In this document: in pieces, positions 23,191 through 30,930 of the stretch | Layout: each line of letters opens with the position of its first letter | How positions within the stretch are numbered: position 1 is the stretch's first letter | NCBI GenBank assembly: GCA_017432325.1 | Contig: JAFRJJ010000053.1 | Location: forward strand, 1-35,009 | Length of the DNA: 35,009 bases | Direction: 5' to 3' | Source of the DNA: Solobacterium sp. | GTDB lineage: Bacteria > Bacillota_I > Bacilli_A > Erysipelotrichales > Erysipelotrichaceae | Program-made: the position numbers and the translations under genes | The notes under the pieces: model-generated | The model's input: only the letters and a program-made list of their open reading frames with translations | What the model was told of the DNA's origin: nothing | Databases searched by the model: none

Positions 23191-23328
23191 AATAACGATT
23201 CCTTTCTGTTTTCATTGAATTTAACTGTATTTTGGCAAACAGATAACTGCTGGGTTTGCTAATAAAATTATATATCTTCTGTAAACAATAATACGTATTT
23301 TTGAACAGTTCTGCTCAGTCCGGTGTAT

Positions 23329-23354
23329 GAAAAAACGGAACCGTAAAGTTCCGT
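23329..23354 (-). terminator. Terminator of the merR-ybjQ-yhfC operon
   Basis: ACGGAAC (23335-23341) pairs with GTTCCGT (23348-23354). On the minus strand six Ts follow. It abuts the yhfC stop codon at 23355. Confidence 0.85.
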
Positions 23355-24113
23355 TCAGCTGACCTGTCTTACCATTTTCATGGCGTAATACAGCAGTGCG
23401 ATGCATATTGGCAGAAGTATAATCTCGAGCAGTACTGCTCCGGCATAAGTGGCGAGGATGACGGTACATGCGTCAACCGCAAAGTGGATCAGGAATGCCA
23501 ACAGCAGGTATTTCCGATATGCGCCGCCTTTAGTGACAGCTTTCCATACAAAGATCGACAGTGCGACGTGCAGGCATATTGCTGAAACACGTTCCACGAT
23601 ACCCAGCAGGAACATATATGTCGGATAAGCAGCGATCTGTGCAGCCATATCCTCTGCCAGTCCCGGTACATTTGTCGGACCGACGGGAGGCCCTGCCAGG
23701 GCAAGGACCAGATTGTTGATCCCGGTAATGCCCAGGACGACCATAGCCTCAAATCCTCCATGGCCTGCTCCGTACATGACAGCGTTCATGTCATTGCTGT
23801 ACATGTCCTTCATCAGAAACCGCATGGCAAGATATCTTCCGGTCTCTTCAAACAGCGCCGCCATGAATCCGCCGTACAGCGCGTACAGAAAGATGTTCTG
23901 CTGGATGGTCATCCCTGCCGGTGATGTCAGCACGACCTGATGGACCATTGCCTCGAGTGTCAGGGCAAACACCAGCATGACGATCGCGCCGATCAGGAAT
24001 GCTTTGACTTTGCAGTGATATTTATTGCGCAGTACGAGCAGAAGTGCCAGCGGCAGCAGGAAACCTGTCAGTACCTGCAGGACCATCATGAACAGCTTTA
24101 TGCCTGAAACCAT
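23355..24113 (-). CDS. YhfC-family intramembrane metalloprotease-like protein
   Basis: A 252-residue membrane protein with about seven helices. The motifs FEETGRYLAMRFLM, YGAGHGGFEAM and the later ERVSAICLHVALSIFVW and HFAVDA match the YhfC family (PF10086), a relative of CPBP/PrsW-type glutamic or metallo intramembrane proteases. Natural substrates are unknown. GGAG lies seven bases before the ATG at 24113. Only one base separates it from the preceding ybjQ-like gene, so it is the last gene of a MerR-controlled operon. Confidence 0.85.
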   Translation of the reverse strand: MVSGIKLFMMVLQVLTGFLLPLALLLVLRNKYHCKVKAFLIGAIVMLVFALTLEAMVHQVVLTSPAGMTIQQNIFLYALYGGFMAALFEETGRYLAMRFLMKDMYSNDMNAVMYGAGHGGFEAMVVLGITGINNLVLALAGPPVGPTNVPGLAEDMAAQIAAYPTYMFLLGIVERVSAICLHVALSIFVWKAVTKGGAYRKYLLLAFLIHFAVDACTVILATYAGAVLLEIILLPICIALLYYAMKMVRQVS

Positions 24114-24114
24114 A

Positions 24115-24432
24115 TTACTTCTCCAGTATTCTGACAGCTGTACCGTAAACAACGACTTCCGCAGCTCCCTGCATCAGGGAGGAAGAGCCGAAACGGATGC
24201 CGATAATGGCATCGGCACCGAGTGCCTCCGCTTCATCTACCATTCTCTTTGTAGCGAGCTGGCGCGCTTCAATGAGCATTTCGGTGTATCCGACGATCTC
24301 ACCGCCGACTAGTGTCTTCATCCCGGCCATGAAATCCTTGCCGAGGTTCTTTGACTGTACGATCGTTCCTTTGACGAGACCCAGGGCTTCAAATTCCTGT
24401 CCCGGGATGTGTTCAATACTTAGAAGCTTCAT
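24115..24432 (-). CDS. YbjQ/UPF0145-family protein
   Basis: A 105-residue protein of the YbjQ family (PF01906, described as heavy-metal-binding by name only). Typical blocks are GLVKGTIVQSKNLGKDF, EMLIEARQLATKRMVDEAEALGADAIIGIRF and AAEVVVYGTAVRI. These proteins form pentameric rings; their role is uncertain. AAAGGAG precedes the ATG at 24432, which lies inside the 3' end of the merR gene (20-base overlap), showing translational coupling. Confidence 0.9.
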   Translation of the reverse strand: MKLLSIEHIPGQEFEALGLVKGTIVQSKNLGKDFMAGMKTLVGGEIVGYTEMLIEARQLATKRMVDEAEALGADAIIGIRFGSSSLMQGAAEVVVYGTAVRILEK

Positions 24433-25054
24433 CTATTTCTCCTTTCTGCACTTCGCTAAGCCTCTGCCGAAGTGCCAGTATGATCCCTATAATCATGGAA
24501 CCGATGATAAAGATCATCATCCATAATATGGCTGTAGGTGCTGGGTCTTCCTTGTTTGCCCAGAGTATCAATACCAGCAGCATCATAAACATTCCGATCG
24601 ATACTGCTGCTGCGGCAATTGCTCCGGTCCGTCTCTTTCTGACATCTGACTCCCGGACATTCATAAATCTGGTTCCTCCTTTTTCCATTTCACTGATCTC
24701 TTCCAGATATGCCTGGGCATCCAGCCCGGCAAACTCAGTGTGTTCTTTCATCAGTTTTTCGCAGATCTCCTGATTATGCACGAGGTCCTGCCTGCGGTGT
24801 GAAAGGCTGATGATATGGTGATCCATGCATTCCCCGAATGAAAGGCTTCCGTTCTGTATCCTACGGATATCCACGCAAGAGATCCCGAGCTTGCGGAGGA
24901 GCTTGATCCTGTTCAGATCCTCTACATCCGCAAGGGAATATTCACGGTATCCGTTTGCCGGATCCCTGTTCGGCCTGATCAGTTCCTGCTCCTCATAAAA
25001 ACGGATATTCTTTTTGGAAATGCCTGTTAATTCTTCAACCTGGTTGATCTTCAT
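24413..25054 (-). CDS. MerR-family regulator with C-terminal membrane anchor
   Basis: A 213-residue protein. Residues 1-70 form a MerR winged helix-turn-helix (INQVEELTGISKKNIRFYEEQELIRPNRDPANGYREYS). A coiled segment follows to about residue 125. Two hydrophobic helices (about 143-166 and 175-195) would tether it to the membrane, which is unusual for MerR proteins. It lacks an obvious metal-binding cysteine pair. It is first in an operon with the YbjQ and YhfC membrane genes, behind a promoter with the classic MerR 19-bp spacer. It probably controls its own operon in response to a membrane-associated signal; that is inference. Confidence 0.9.
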   Translation of the reverse strand: MKINQVEELTGISKKNIRFYEEQELIRPNRDPANGYREYSLADVEDLNRIKLLRKLGISCVDIRRIQNGSLSFGECMDHHIISLSHRRQDLVHNQEICEKLMKEHTEFAGLDAQAYLEEISEMEKGGTRFMNVRESDVRKRRTGAIAAAAVSIGMFMMLLVLILWANKEDPAPTAILWMMIFIIGSMIIGIILALRQRLSEVQKGEIDEASKY

Positions 25055-25091
25055 ATATGATTTTCACAGCCTTTTCTGCTTTGATACTTCA

Positions 25092-25122
25092 AATGTAAGG
25101 CTTCCCCTTGGTGGAAGGTCAA
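25092..25122 (-). promoter_or_regulatory. MerR-type promoter with 19-bp spacer and operator dyad
   Basis: On the minus strand -35 TTGACC (plus 25117-25122) and -10 TACATT (plus 25092-25097) are 19 bp apart. The spacer carries the dyad CTTCC/GGAAG (plus 25101-25117). Over-long spacers with such a dyad are the hallmark of MerR activation by DNA untwisting. Confidence 0.88.
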
Positions 25123-25163
25123 GAGAAAATCAGAAAAAAGTATTTTTTTTGCCTGAAAATGGT

Positions 25164-25191
25164 TTGAACGGCAAACAGAAGGGCATGATAC
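25164..25191 (+). promoter_or_regulatory. Promoter of the EIIB-ROK gene
   Basis: -35 TTGAAC (25164-25169), a 16-bp spacer and -10 TGATAC (25186-25191). GAGGAAAA serves as ribosome site before the ATG at 25238. Confidence 0.5.
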
Positions 25192-25237
25192 CTCTTCTGT
25201 GTGTTAAACTAACTGATAAGCTGAAGAGGAAAACGAT

Positions 25238-26668
25238 ATGAGTGAATATACGATCAAGGAATATAAAGAATGGCTTCTGTCGCAGACAGATGATGCATAT
25301 GAACTGAAAAATGATGAAGAAAAGAACCGGATCAGGTTTCTGACGCAGTACGCGGAAGGCGTTGCGTCACTGCATGAGGATCTGGGGATCGTTGAACTGA
25401 CGATCACGACACTGGCTGACAGTCAGACAATGTTCTATCTTCATTTTGAACCGAACAGCCCCGAACATGCGGAAGGACTGTTCAAGGAAATGAAGGAGAC
25501 ACTGCTGACACAGAATGAAAAGCACGGTGTCAGGGTCCTGCTGACATGTTCCTGCGGACTGACTACGGGATTCTTTGCGGAACAGCTGCAGGCAGCAGCA
25601 GAAGCGCTGAGCCTGGATTACAAATTTGACGCCGTATCATTTACAACGATCTATGAAAAAGCGTTTGATTATGATGTCATCCTGCTTGCGCCGCAGATCC
25701 AGTATGAGCACAAAAAACTGGCATCCGTGCTGAACGATAAGATCATCCTGGATATCCCTGCGGCAGCCTTTGCCCAGTATAAGCCGGCAGTCGTCATTGA
25801 CATGATCAGCGATGCTCTGAAAGAAAAGAAGAATAACGTCCCGGAAGAAAAGCCTGCGGCAGATCTCAATATCGGAATGGTTTCCGACAACGATCAGGTC
25901 ATCCTGTCCGTCGGCATGCTGGAAGATCATGACAGTGTCCGTGTTTCCTACCGTATCTATGATCACGGGAAGGTCACTCTGGATGATCAGGTCATAAAAA
26001 AGACCGTGTCGGAAGAAGACCTGAACGACCTGCTGAGCTATGTGCTGAAAAAGCATGAGGAAGTTGAAATGATCGGCATTGCAATGCCGGGCATCGCATA
26101 CCATGGACAGGTATACAGTGCGCTGTACGGATTCGATCATGTTGACCTTGCGGACAACCTGAGAAGGAAATACGGAAAACAGATCGTGATCATGAATGAT
26201 ATCAATGCGCTTGCGCTCGGATATTATTCCATGCATGACGATACGAGGGATCTTGTATTCTACTATCTGCCCAGAGGAAACGCTGACGGCGGCTCAGGCA
26301 TCGTCATGAACGGCAAGATCCAGATGGGCTATATGAACATGGCAGGCGACCATATCGGTGAACTGACCGGAAGGTTCGTGGATGACGCAGCGAAGAAGTG
26401 TGAAACACCTGAAGGCTGTGTTGAGATCATCGCAACAGCGCTGTATGCATATCTGTGTACGATCGCTCCGGAACGCCTGGTCGTTTACAGTGAACTGCTG
26501 GCAGATATCGATGATGTCAGGGAAGAACTGAAGAAACTGCTGCCGGAAGAATATATTCCGGATATGGTCAGGGTCCTGTCACTTAAGGAATACATGCTGA
26601 ACGGCATTATGATGAGATGCATGCGGGCTCTGCAGTCAAAGGACTGGCTGGAAGTCAACAAGAAGTGA
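25238..26668 (+). CDS. Fusion of a PTS EIIB (lactose/cellobiose-type)-like domain and a ROK-family domain
   Basis: A 476-residue soluble protein with three parts. Residues 1-95 are an unrecognised acidic alpha/beta region. Residues 98 to about 195 look like a PTS EIIB of the lactose/cellobiose type: VRVLLTCSCGLTT places C104 where the phospho-cysteine loop is expected, followed by DYDVILLAPQIQYE. From about residue 212 the sequence is ROK-like, with IGIAMPGIA, VIMNDINALALGYY and GGSGIVMNGKIQMGYMNMAGDHIGE. ROK members are sugar kinases or repressors; no HTH is seen here. The combination suggests a sensor coupling PTS phosphorylation to sugar binding or regulation. No EIIC or EIIA gene is nearby. 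The start has a good GAGGA. Domain assignments are by eye. Confidence 0.75.
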   Translation: MSEYTIKEYKEWLLSQTDDAYELKNDEEKNRIRFLTQYAEGVASLHEDLGIVELTITTLADSQTMFYLHFEPNSPEHAEGLFKEMKETLLTQNEKHGVRVLLTCSCGLTTGFFAEQLQAAAEALSLDYKFDAVSFTTIYEKAFDYDVILLAPQIQYEHKKLASVLNDKIILDIPAAAFAQYKPAVVIDMISDALKEKKNNVPEEKPAADLNIGMVSDNDQVILSVGMLEDHDSVRVSYRIYDHGKVTLDDQVIKKTVSEEDLNDLLSYVLKKHEEVEMIGIAMPGIAYHGQVYSALYGFDHVDLADNLRRKYGKQIVIMNDINALALGYYSMHDDTRDLVFYYLPRGNADGGSGIVMNGKIQMGYMNMAGDHIGELTGRFVDDAAKKCETPEGCVEIIATALYAYLCTIAPERLVVYSELLADIDDVREELKKLLPEEYIPDMVRVLSLKEYMLNGIMMRCMRALQSKDWLEVNKK

Positions 26669-26693
26669 TAAAAAAAGGAAGCTGTGCGCTTCC
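26669..26693 (-). terminator. Terminator of the HAD phosphatase gene
   Basis: GGAAGC (26677-26682) pairs with GCTTCC (26688-26693). On the minus strand it is followed by seven Ts, directly after the stop codon at 26694. The EIIB-ROK gene ends inside the T-run side. Confidence 0.8.
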
Positions 26694-27464
26694 CTAGATC
26701 AATTGATAATGCTTTAAAGCTTTGTATATACCGTCATGGTCGGCGTCATCAGTGATGTAGCCGGCCTTTTCTTTTACCTGCGGGGCACCGTTTGCCATGC
26801 ATACGGCTGTATGGACATGTTCCAGCATCTGCAGGTCGTTTCCGCCGTCACCGAACCCCATGGTCTCTTCCAGGGAAATGCCATAGTATTCCAGGAAGCA
26901 GTCAATGCCTTTCTGCTTGGTGCCTCCTTTCGGGGAAATGTCCGTAAAGAGGGGATGCCACCTGGCGCTGGTGCAGTCAGGCATATGCTTCAGCAGTTCC
27001 GCTTCCTCTTCTTCACTGATGAATGCCATGCACTGATAGACATGTTCTTCTGTAATATGCGAGATGTCACCGGCAGGATGGTTGTCATTCTTTGTGATCG
27101 CATGGATCGCGTCGACCCGTTCATCCCGGAAGTTGAATACTTTCGTATCACGCAGTGTGAAACCGCAGGGGAAGGGATGTTCTTTCAGATAGGAAACAAG
27201 GTATTCCAGCTGTTCTTTTGCAATCGTGTTTTCATAGATGACACGGTCTTTTGTATAGCAGAACTGTCCGTTCAGCGTAATATACCCGTCAAATTCCAGG
27301 TCCCTCAGCACAGCAAGCCCGTCTTTTCCTCTGCCGGTCGCAATAAAGATGCGGATACCGTTTTTCTGAAGCTGTTTCAATGCCTGATACGCTGACTCCG
27401 GCATTTCATGCGTGTTGAAACTGACGAGTGTACCGTCTATATCGAAGAAGATAGCTTTGACCAT
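26694..27464 (-). CDS. Cof-type HAD-IIB family phosphatase
   Basis: A 256-residue cytosolic phosphatase. Motif I FFDIDGTL (nucleophile Asp8, acid Asp10), motif II IFIATGRGKDG, the type IIB cap, the Lys of motif III in SPKGGTKQKGIDCFLEYY, and motif IV GFGDGGNDLQML are all present. Cof-type enzymes act on sugar phosphates, nucleotides or pyridoxal phosphate; substrate cannot be assigned. GGAG lies six bases before the ATG. It is convergent with the EIIB-ROK gene and has its own promoter. Confidence 0.92.
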   Translation of the reverse strand: MVKAIFFDIDGTLVSFNTHEMPESAYQALKQLQKNGIRIFIATGRGKDGLAVLRDLEFDGYITLNGQFCYTKDRVIYENTIAKEQLEYLVSYLKEHPFPCGFTLRDTKVFNFRDERVDAIHAITKNDNHPAGDISHITEEHVYQCMAFISEEEEAELLKHMPDCTSARWHPLFTDISPKGGTKQKGIDCFLEYYGISLEETMGFGDGGNDLQMLEHVHTAVCMANGAPQVKEKAGYITDDADHDGIYKALKHYQLI

Positions 27465-27487
27465 AGATGACTCCTGTTTACAGGAAT

Positions 27488-27526
27488 ATTATATCGTGTA
27501 CATTGACCAAAAAGAACCAATGGTTC
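27488..27526 (-). promoter_or_regulatory. Promoter and dyad of the HAD phosphatase gene
   Basis: On the minus strand -10 TATAAT (plus 27488-27493) with a weak -35 TTCTTT 17 bases before it. A perfect dyad GAACCA-A-TGGTTC (plus 27514-27526) touches the -35 and may bind a regulator. Confidence 0.55.
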
Positions 27527-27554
27527 CGAACATACCCTGATTTCAGGGGAAGCA

Positions 27555-27605
27555 TATTCCCGGGAATAAAACAGTCTTGAATGAGTTTATATCTATGTGT
27601 TATAT
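27555..27605 (+). promoter_or_regulatory. Promoter of the phosphatase-like gene with upstream palindrome
   Basis: -35 TTGAAT (27577-27582), a 17-bp spacer and -10 TTATAT (27600-27605). A perfect 14-bp palindrome TATTCCCGGGAATA lies at 27555-27568, nine bases before the -35. Confidence 0.65.
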
Positions 27606-27628
27606 GTTAATCAAAAGAGAGGGTACGC

Positions 27629-28093
27629 ATGGATAAAGTCATAGTCAGATCCGTATATGATGCTTTTGAGTACGTTATGGACCATTATTATCCGAACGGA
27701 CAGGAAGAATATGCGCCGAGAAAAGATACCTATGCAGTGATATCCATACAGGATACACATACTGATGGATTCGGTTTTGTATTTACAAAGAGCAGATACT
27801 GCAAGGATGTGCTGACCCTGTATTTTGATGACATCTTCAAGGAGGTAAGGGGTGCTGTCCTCTTCAGTGAAGAGCAGGCGGAAGAGATTATCTCGTTTAT
27901 CTGGAAGAGCAGGAATGCCAATACACTGCTTGTCCATTGTTATGGGGGTGTTTCCAGATCTGCTGCGATAGGCGCCTTTGCAGTCAAGATGCTAGGCGGG
28001 GACAATACGGAGTATTTCCAGAAGCTCAACCCGAACAGACATATCTACGATACTCTGGAAGAGGTCTGGCTGCGCATGACAGAAGCACAATAG
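27629..28093 (+). CDS. Dual-specificity/tyrosine phosphatase-like protein
   Basis: A 154-residue cytosolic protein whose VHCYGGVSRSAAIG segment (H103, C104, R110) is the Cys-x5-Arg phosphate loop of cysteine-dependent protein phosphatases. An Asp (D67 or D68 in LYFDDIF) could be the general acid. The size and HCxxGxSR pattern fit small bacterial dual-specificity-like enzymes. The phosphoprotein, nucleotide or lipid substrate is unknown. GAGAGGG lies five bases before the ATG. It has its own promoter and a strong terminator. Confidence 0.85.
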   Translation: MDKVIVRSVYDAFEYVMDHYYPNGQEEYAPRKDTYAVISIQDTHTDGFGFVFTKSRYCKDVLTLYFDDIFKEVRGAVLFSEEQAEEIISFIWKSRNANTLLVHCYGGVSRSAAIGAFAVKMLGGDNTEYFQKLNPNRHIYDTLEEVWLRMTEAQ

Positions 28094-28098
28094 TTACA

Positions 28099-28127
28099 AA
28101 AAGGGGATACCGCTGCGGTATCCCTTT
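28099..28127. terminator. Bidirectional intrinsic terminator
   Basis: GGGATACCG (28104-28112) and CGGTATCCC (28116-28124) form a perfect 9-bp stem with a 3-nt loop, with TTT on the plus side and TTTTT on the minus side. It separates the convergent phosphatase and lipoprotein genes. Confidence 0.9.
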
Positions 28128-28132
28128 CATGA

Positions 28133-29449
28133 CTATTCGTAGTATTCCCAGACATCCTGGACGACATTGTATTCATATACCCTGCTGTGATCTTCAGCGA
28201 CAGCGAATGTACGTTCCCGGGTGAACCAGCCGTTAGGCTGTATCGTTCCGAAGTATGCGATATAGCAGGTTTTATCTTCCAGGATGATCGTTTCCGTCCA
28301 GTTATCCGGATCGGACGCGTATTCTGTGAGCTCAGGATACTGCGCAAGCAGTGTATCAAACAGTCCCTGCTGATAAACATCCGCAGGTTCCGTGTCATAT
28401 GTGAAGTTATGGATGATGCCGCCTTCATTGAAGGAAGGATCTTTGCTGTAGTCTTCCGGCAGGAAGCTGACCGAATTATCGCTGCTGTCAGTGACCGTGA
28501 TGGAAGTCACAGGATCATCCAGGCTGCAGACAATGAATACAGGTTCACCGGATTCACTTCTGTAGAGTACCTCCGGATCATTGATGTCGCTGATGTTGTT
28601 GACTGCGACTGAGGCATTGGGATCCGTCGGGACCACACATATCAGCATGTCTCCGTCATCCACTACGATATGTGAGTAGTCGATATCTGACATGAACGGA
28701 TACAGATCTTTATAGATCGTTGCCTTAAATGTATCAATGACAGTTCCGTAGATACCGCTGATCACGGCGACAGATACAGGACTCCCCTGCATGGCGGCAC
28801 TGTATCTTAACTGATCCAGTTCATTGTCATACGGCATGATCAGTACTTCACTGCCGTTCACGTCAAAGATATCCGTTTCATGTTCACCCATAGGTCCAGT
28901 GCAGTTGTCATTGTTTCTGCCGCAGGGATATGACACGAGGAATTTCGTCAGGTCATTCGTGTTCATGGTTATATCCGCATCCCTGAACTCATAATACAGT
29001 TCACCGTCTTCGTCAAAGAGCACTGCATATGTTCCGCCGAACTGGGCTGCACAGTTGTAGGAGAAGAACCACAGATCATCCATCTGCTGCAGTACGCACA
29101 TGCCGTATTCACTGTTGATCTTTACATCCATGTCTTCAAACAGTTCCAGTTCCGTCGCTTCAGCGCCTTCCAGCAAAACATGGTCATATACGATACAGCT
29201 GCCTGACTGGCAGTAGGGTACTTCCTGAACGGAGCCTGTCAGATGCAGGGCAGTCTGATCATTGATCCTGTAGCGCACGTTTTCTTCCTGGGGATGAAAG
29301 CTCAGCAGTTCCTCACCGGCCATGATCTCAGTGACAGTTTCTTCCTCTGCCGGGAAAGGCACTGCAGTTTCCGCAGGCTGCTCAGATGCGGCATTCGCAC
29401 ATCCTGTAACAAGCAGTCCCGTTAATATTAACAAGTATGTATGTCTCAT
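28133..29449 (-). CDS. Lipoprotein of unknown function
   Basis: A 438-residue protein. The N-terminal signal ends in the lipobox LVTGC (Cys17), followed by an acidic low-complexity spacer (EQPAETAVPFPAEEETV). The mature part is acidic and beta-rich, with several Cys (including YCQSGSC and CGRNNDNC) that could form disulfides, and many Tyr and Asp residues. I recognise no domain. It would be anchored to the outer face of the membrane. GGAGG lies just upstream of the ATG at 29449. It is a single gene between two terminators. Confidence 0.85.
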   Translation of the reverse strand: MRHTYLLILTGLLVTGCANAASEQPAETAVPFPAEEETVTEIMAGEELLSFHPQEENVRYRINDQTALHLTGSVQEVPYCQSGSCIVYDHVLLEGAEATELELFEDMDVKINSEYGMCVLQQMDDLWFFSYNCAAQFGGTYAVLFDEDGELYYEFRDADITMNTNDLTKFLVSYPCGRNNDNCTGPMGEHETDIFDVNGSEVLIMPYDNELDQLRYSAAMQGSPVSVAVISGIYGTVIDTFKATIYKDLYPFMSDIDYSHIVVDDGDMLICVVPTDPNASVAVNNISDINDPEVLYRSESGEPVFIVCSLDDPVTSITVTDSSDNSVSFLPEDYSKDPSFNEGGIIHNFTYDTEPADVYQQGLFDTLLAQYPELTEYASDPDNWTETIILEDKTCYIAYFGTIQPNGWFTRERTFAVAEDHSRVYEYNVVQDVWEYYE

Positions 29450-29478
29450 GGATACCTCCGGCAGGTTTCTTTCCTGCA

Positions 29479-29513
29479 ATTTTATCGTATCTGAATTCAC
29501 TGTAAAAAACAGT
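29479..29513 (-). promoter_or_regulatory. Promoter of the lipoprotein gene with operator-like dyad
   Basis: On the minus strand -35 TTTACA (plus 29501-29506), a 16-bp spacer and -10 TAAAAT (plus 29479-29484). The inverted repeat ACTGT/ACAGT (plus 29499-29513) overlaps the -35. Confidence 0.55.
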
Positions 29514-29564
29514 AAAAAAGCAGGGAAAACAAGCATTGTCTATCCTATTATATATAATGCGTTA

Positions 29565-29594
29565 TAAAAACCGGTCAAAGTTCAAGTGACCGGT
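29565..29594 (-). terminator. Terminator of the two-component operon
   Basis: ACCGGTC (29570-29576) and GACCGGT (29588-29594) form a perfect 7-bp stem. On the minus strand TTTTTAT follows. Confidence 0.85.
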
Positions 29595-29604
29595 GTACTT
29601 ACGA

Positions 29605-30930
29605 TCAATGTTTTGTGTCGGAAAGCGGTGCGGTGTTCCCCAGCATGACATTGGATATGAACTCTGTGTTGCCTGCTTTGAACTCTGCCATGCCGTTATA
29701 TTTTTCTGCGGTCTGCTGAATAGAACCAAGACCGATGCCGCTTCCGTTGGTAGTGGACAGGAATCTGCTGTTCTTCATCCTGGTATTTCCATCATAGCTG
29801 TTGACCTGGGTGATATAAAGATGTCCGTTCTCGTCTTCTTCAGCGTTCAGATTGATATACCGTTTTTCTTCCGGCACGGTCATACAGCCTTTGAGGGCAT
29901 TGGACAGAAGATTACCGAATACAATGCAGAGGTCTGTTTCACTGATCTGAATTGATTCAGGGATATTGATCTTCCAGTTCAGCTTGATTTGACTGTTAAG
30001 GGCATTGCTGTGGTAATGGTTCAATACGGCGTTGAGAGGAATGCTGTGCGTATATTTGACAGTGGATTCCGGAAGAGGGTTGTCTTTGAAGTATTGATCC
30101 ATGAATGTATTGAGCTCGTCATACTTCTGATCTGCCAGCAGTGTCTGCATCGTGATCATGATCTGTTTGAAGTCATGCCGGATGCGTGAGGAATCCTGTA
30201 CGTATGACAGATTGTTTTTATAGTATTCAGTTTCCATCTGAAGCTGTACGGTTAAATTCGCTGCCTGATCAAGTTTGACTTTATCTTCTGCATGTCTGTA
30301 CGAATGTTCCATATAGAGACAAAGCAGTGTGAACAGAATCGTCTCTGCAGCGATTGCCCGGTAGGGATTCAGATATCTTGTGGGTTTTTTTTCGACGTCG
30401 ATCGTCATATAAATGTTGATCGCAGCAATAATGAACGGTACCAGCCAGGCATTATTCCAAAAGCTTTTGTCATAACAGGTACGGATCAGATGAACTGCAG
30501 ACTTTCTGCGTATGTAAAAACAGTACAATACCAGGATGCAGTATATATACATAGGAACTAATTGAAGAATACCGGATGATGGCTGTTCGCCTGAGTTCAG
30601 AATCATATATATACTTATGAAAATGTTTGCCCCAAAACTAAGTGAAGCAGTTACCAGACAGAAAACAAACGTTTTCTTTTTCAGGTTCAGATCTTTGAAA
30701 CTATATATATAGCTCAGATAGGAACCGGTCATTAAAGTATATATGACTGCGCGCATACTGCAGCTGGAGTCTATATAAACAGATATACCAATCACAATGA
30801 AAACACCTGTGATGAACGATATGATCTCTTTGTTTTGGATCCTGCCGTTTTCAGGAGCTGACAGTATCAGGATGATCACCGCACCGATCAGTACAATGCC
30901 ATAGGAGGATATGTTCGGGAAAGGGATCAT
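29605..30930 (-). CDS. AgrC-like sensor histidine kinase (GHKL family)
   Basis: A 441-residue membrane kinase. The first about 200 residues contain six or so hydrophobic helices. A coiled linker leads to the phospho-acceptor region SSRIRHDFKQ (His at about residue 250), and a GHKL ATPase follows with N-box FGNLLSNALKGC and G-box GSGIGLGS. This HDxxxQ plus GHKL arrangement is typical of AgrC/ComD-type kinases that sense peptides. The start at 30930 overlaps the response-regulator stop (ATGA) and has AAGGGAA upstream. No AgrB/AgrD or obvious peptide precursor is in the window, so the signal is unknown. Confidence 0.9.
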   Translation of the reverse strand: MIPFPNISSYGIVLIGAVIILILSAPENGRIQNKEIISFITGVFIVIGISVYIDSSCSMRAVIYTLMTGSYLSYIYSFKDLNLKKKTFVFCLVTASLSFGANIFISIYMILNSGEQPSSGILQLVPMYIYCILVLYCFYIRRKSAVHLIRTCYDKSFWNNAWLVPFIIAAINIYMTIDVEKKPTRYLNPYRAIAAETILFTLLCLYMEHSYRHAEDKVKLDQAANLTVQLQMETEYYKNNLSYVQDSSRIRHDFKQIMITMQTLLADQKYDELNTFMDQYFKDNPLPESTVKYTHSIPLNAVLNHYHSNALNSQIKLNWKINIPESIQISETDLCIVFGNLLSNALKGCMTVPEEKRYINLNAEEDENGHLYITQVNSYDGNTRMKNSRFLSTTNGSGIGLGSIQQTAEKYNGMAEFKAGNTEFISNVMLGNTAPLSDTKH

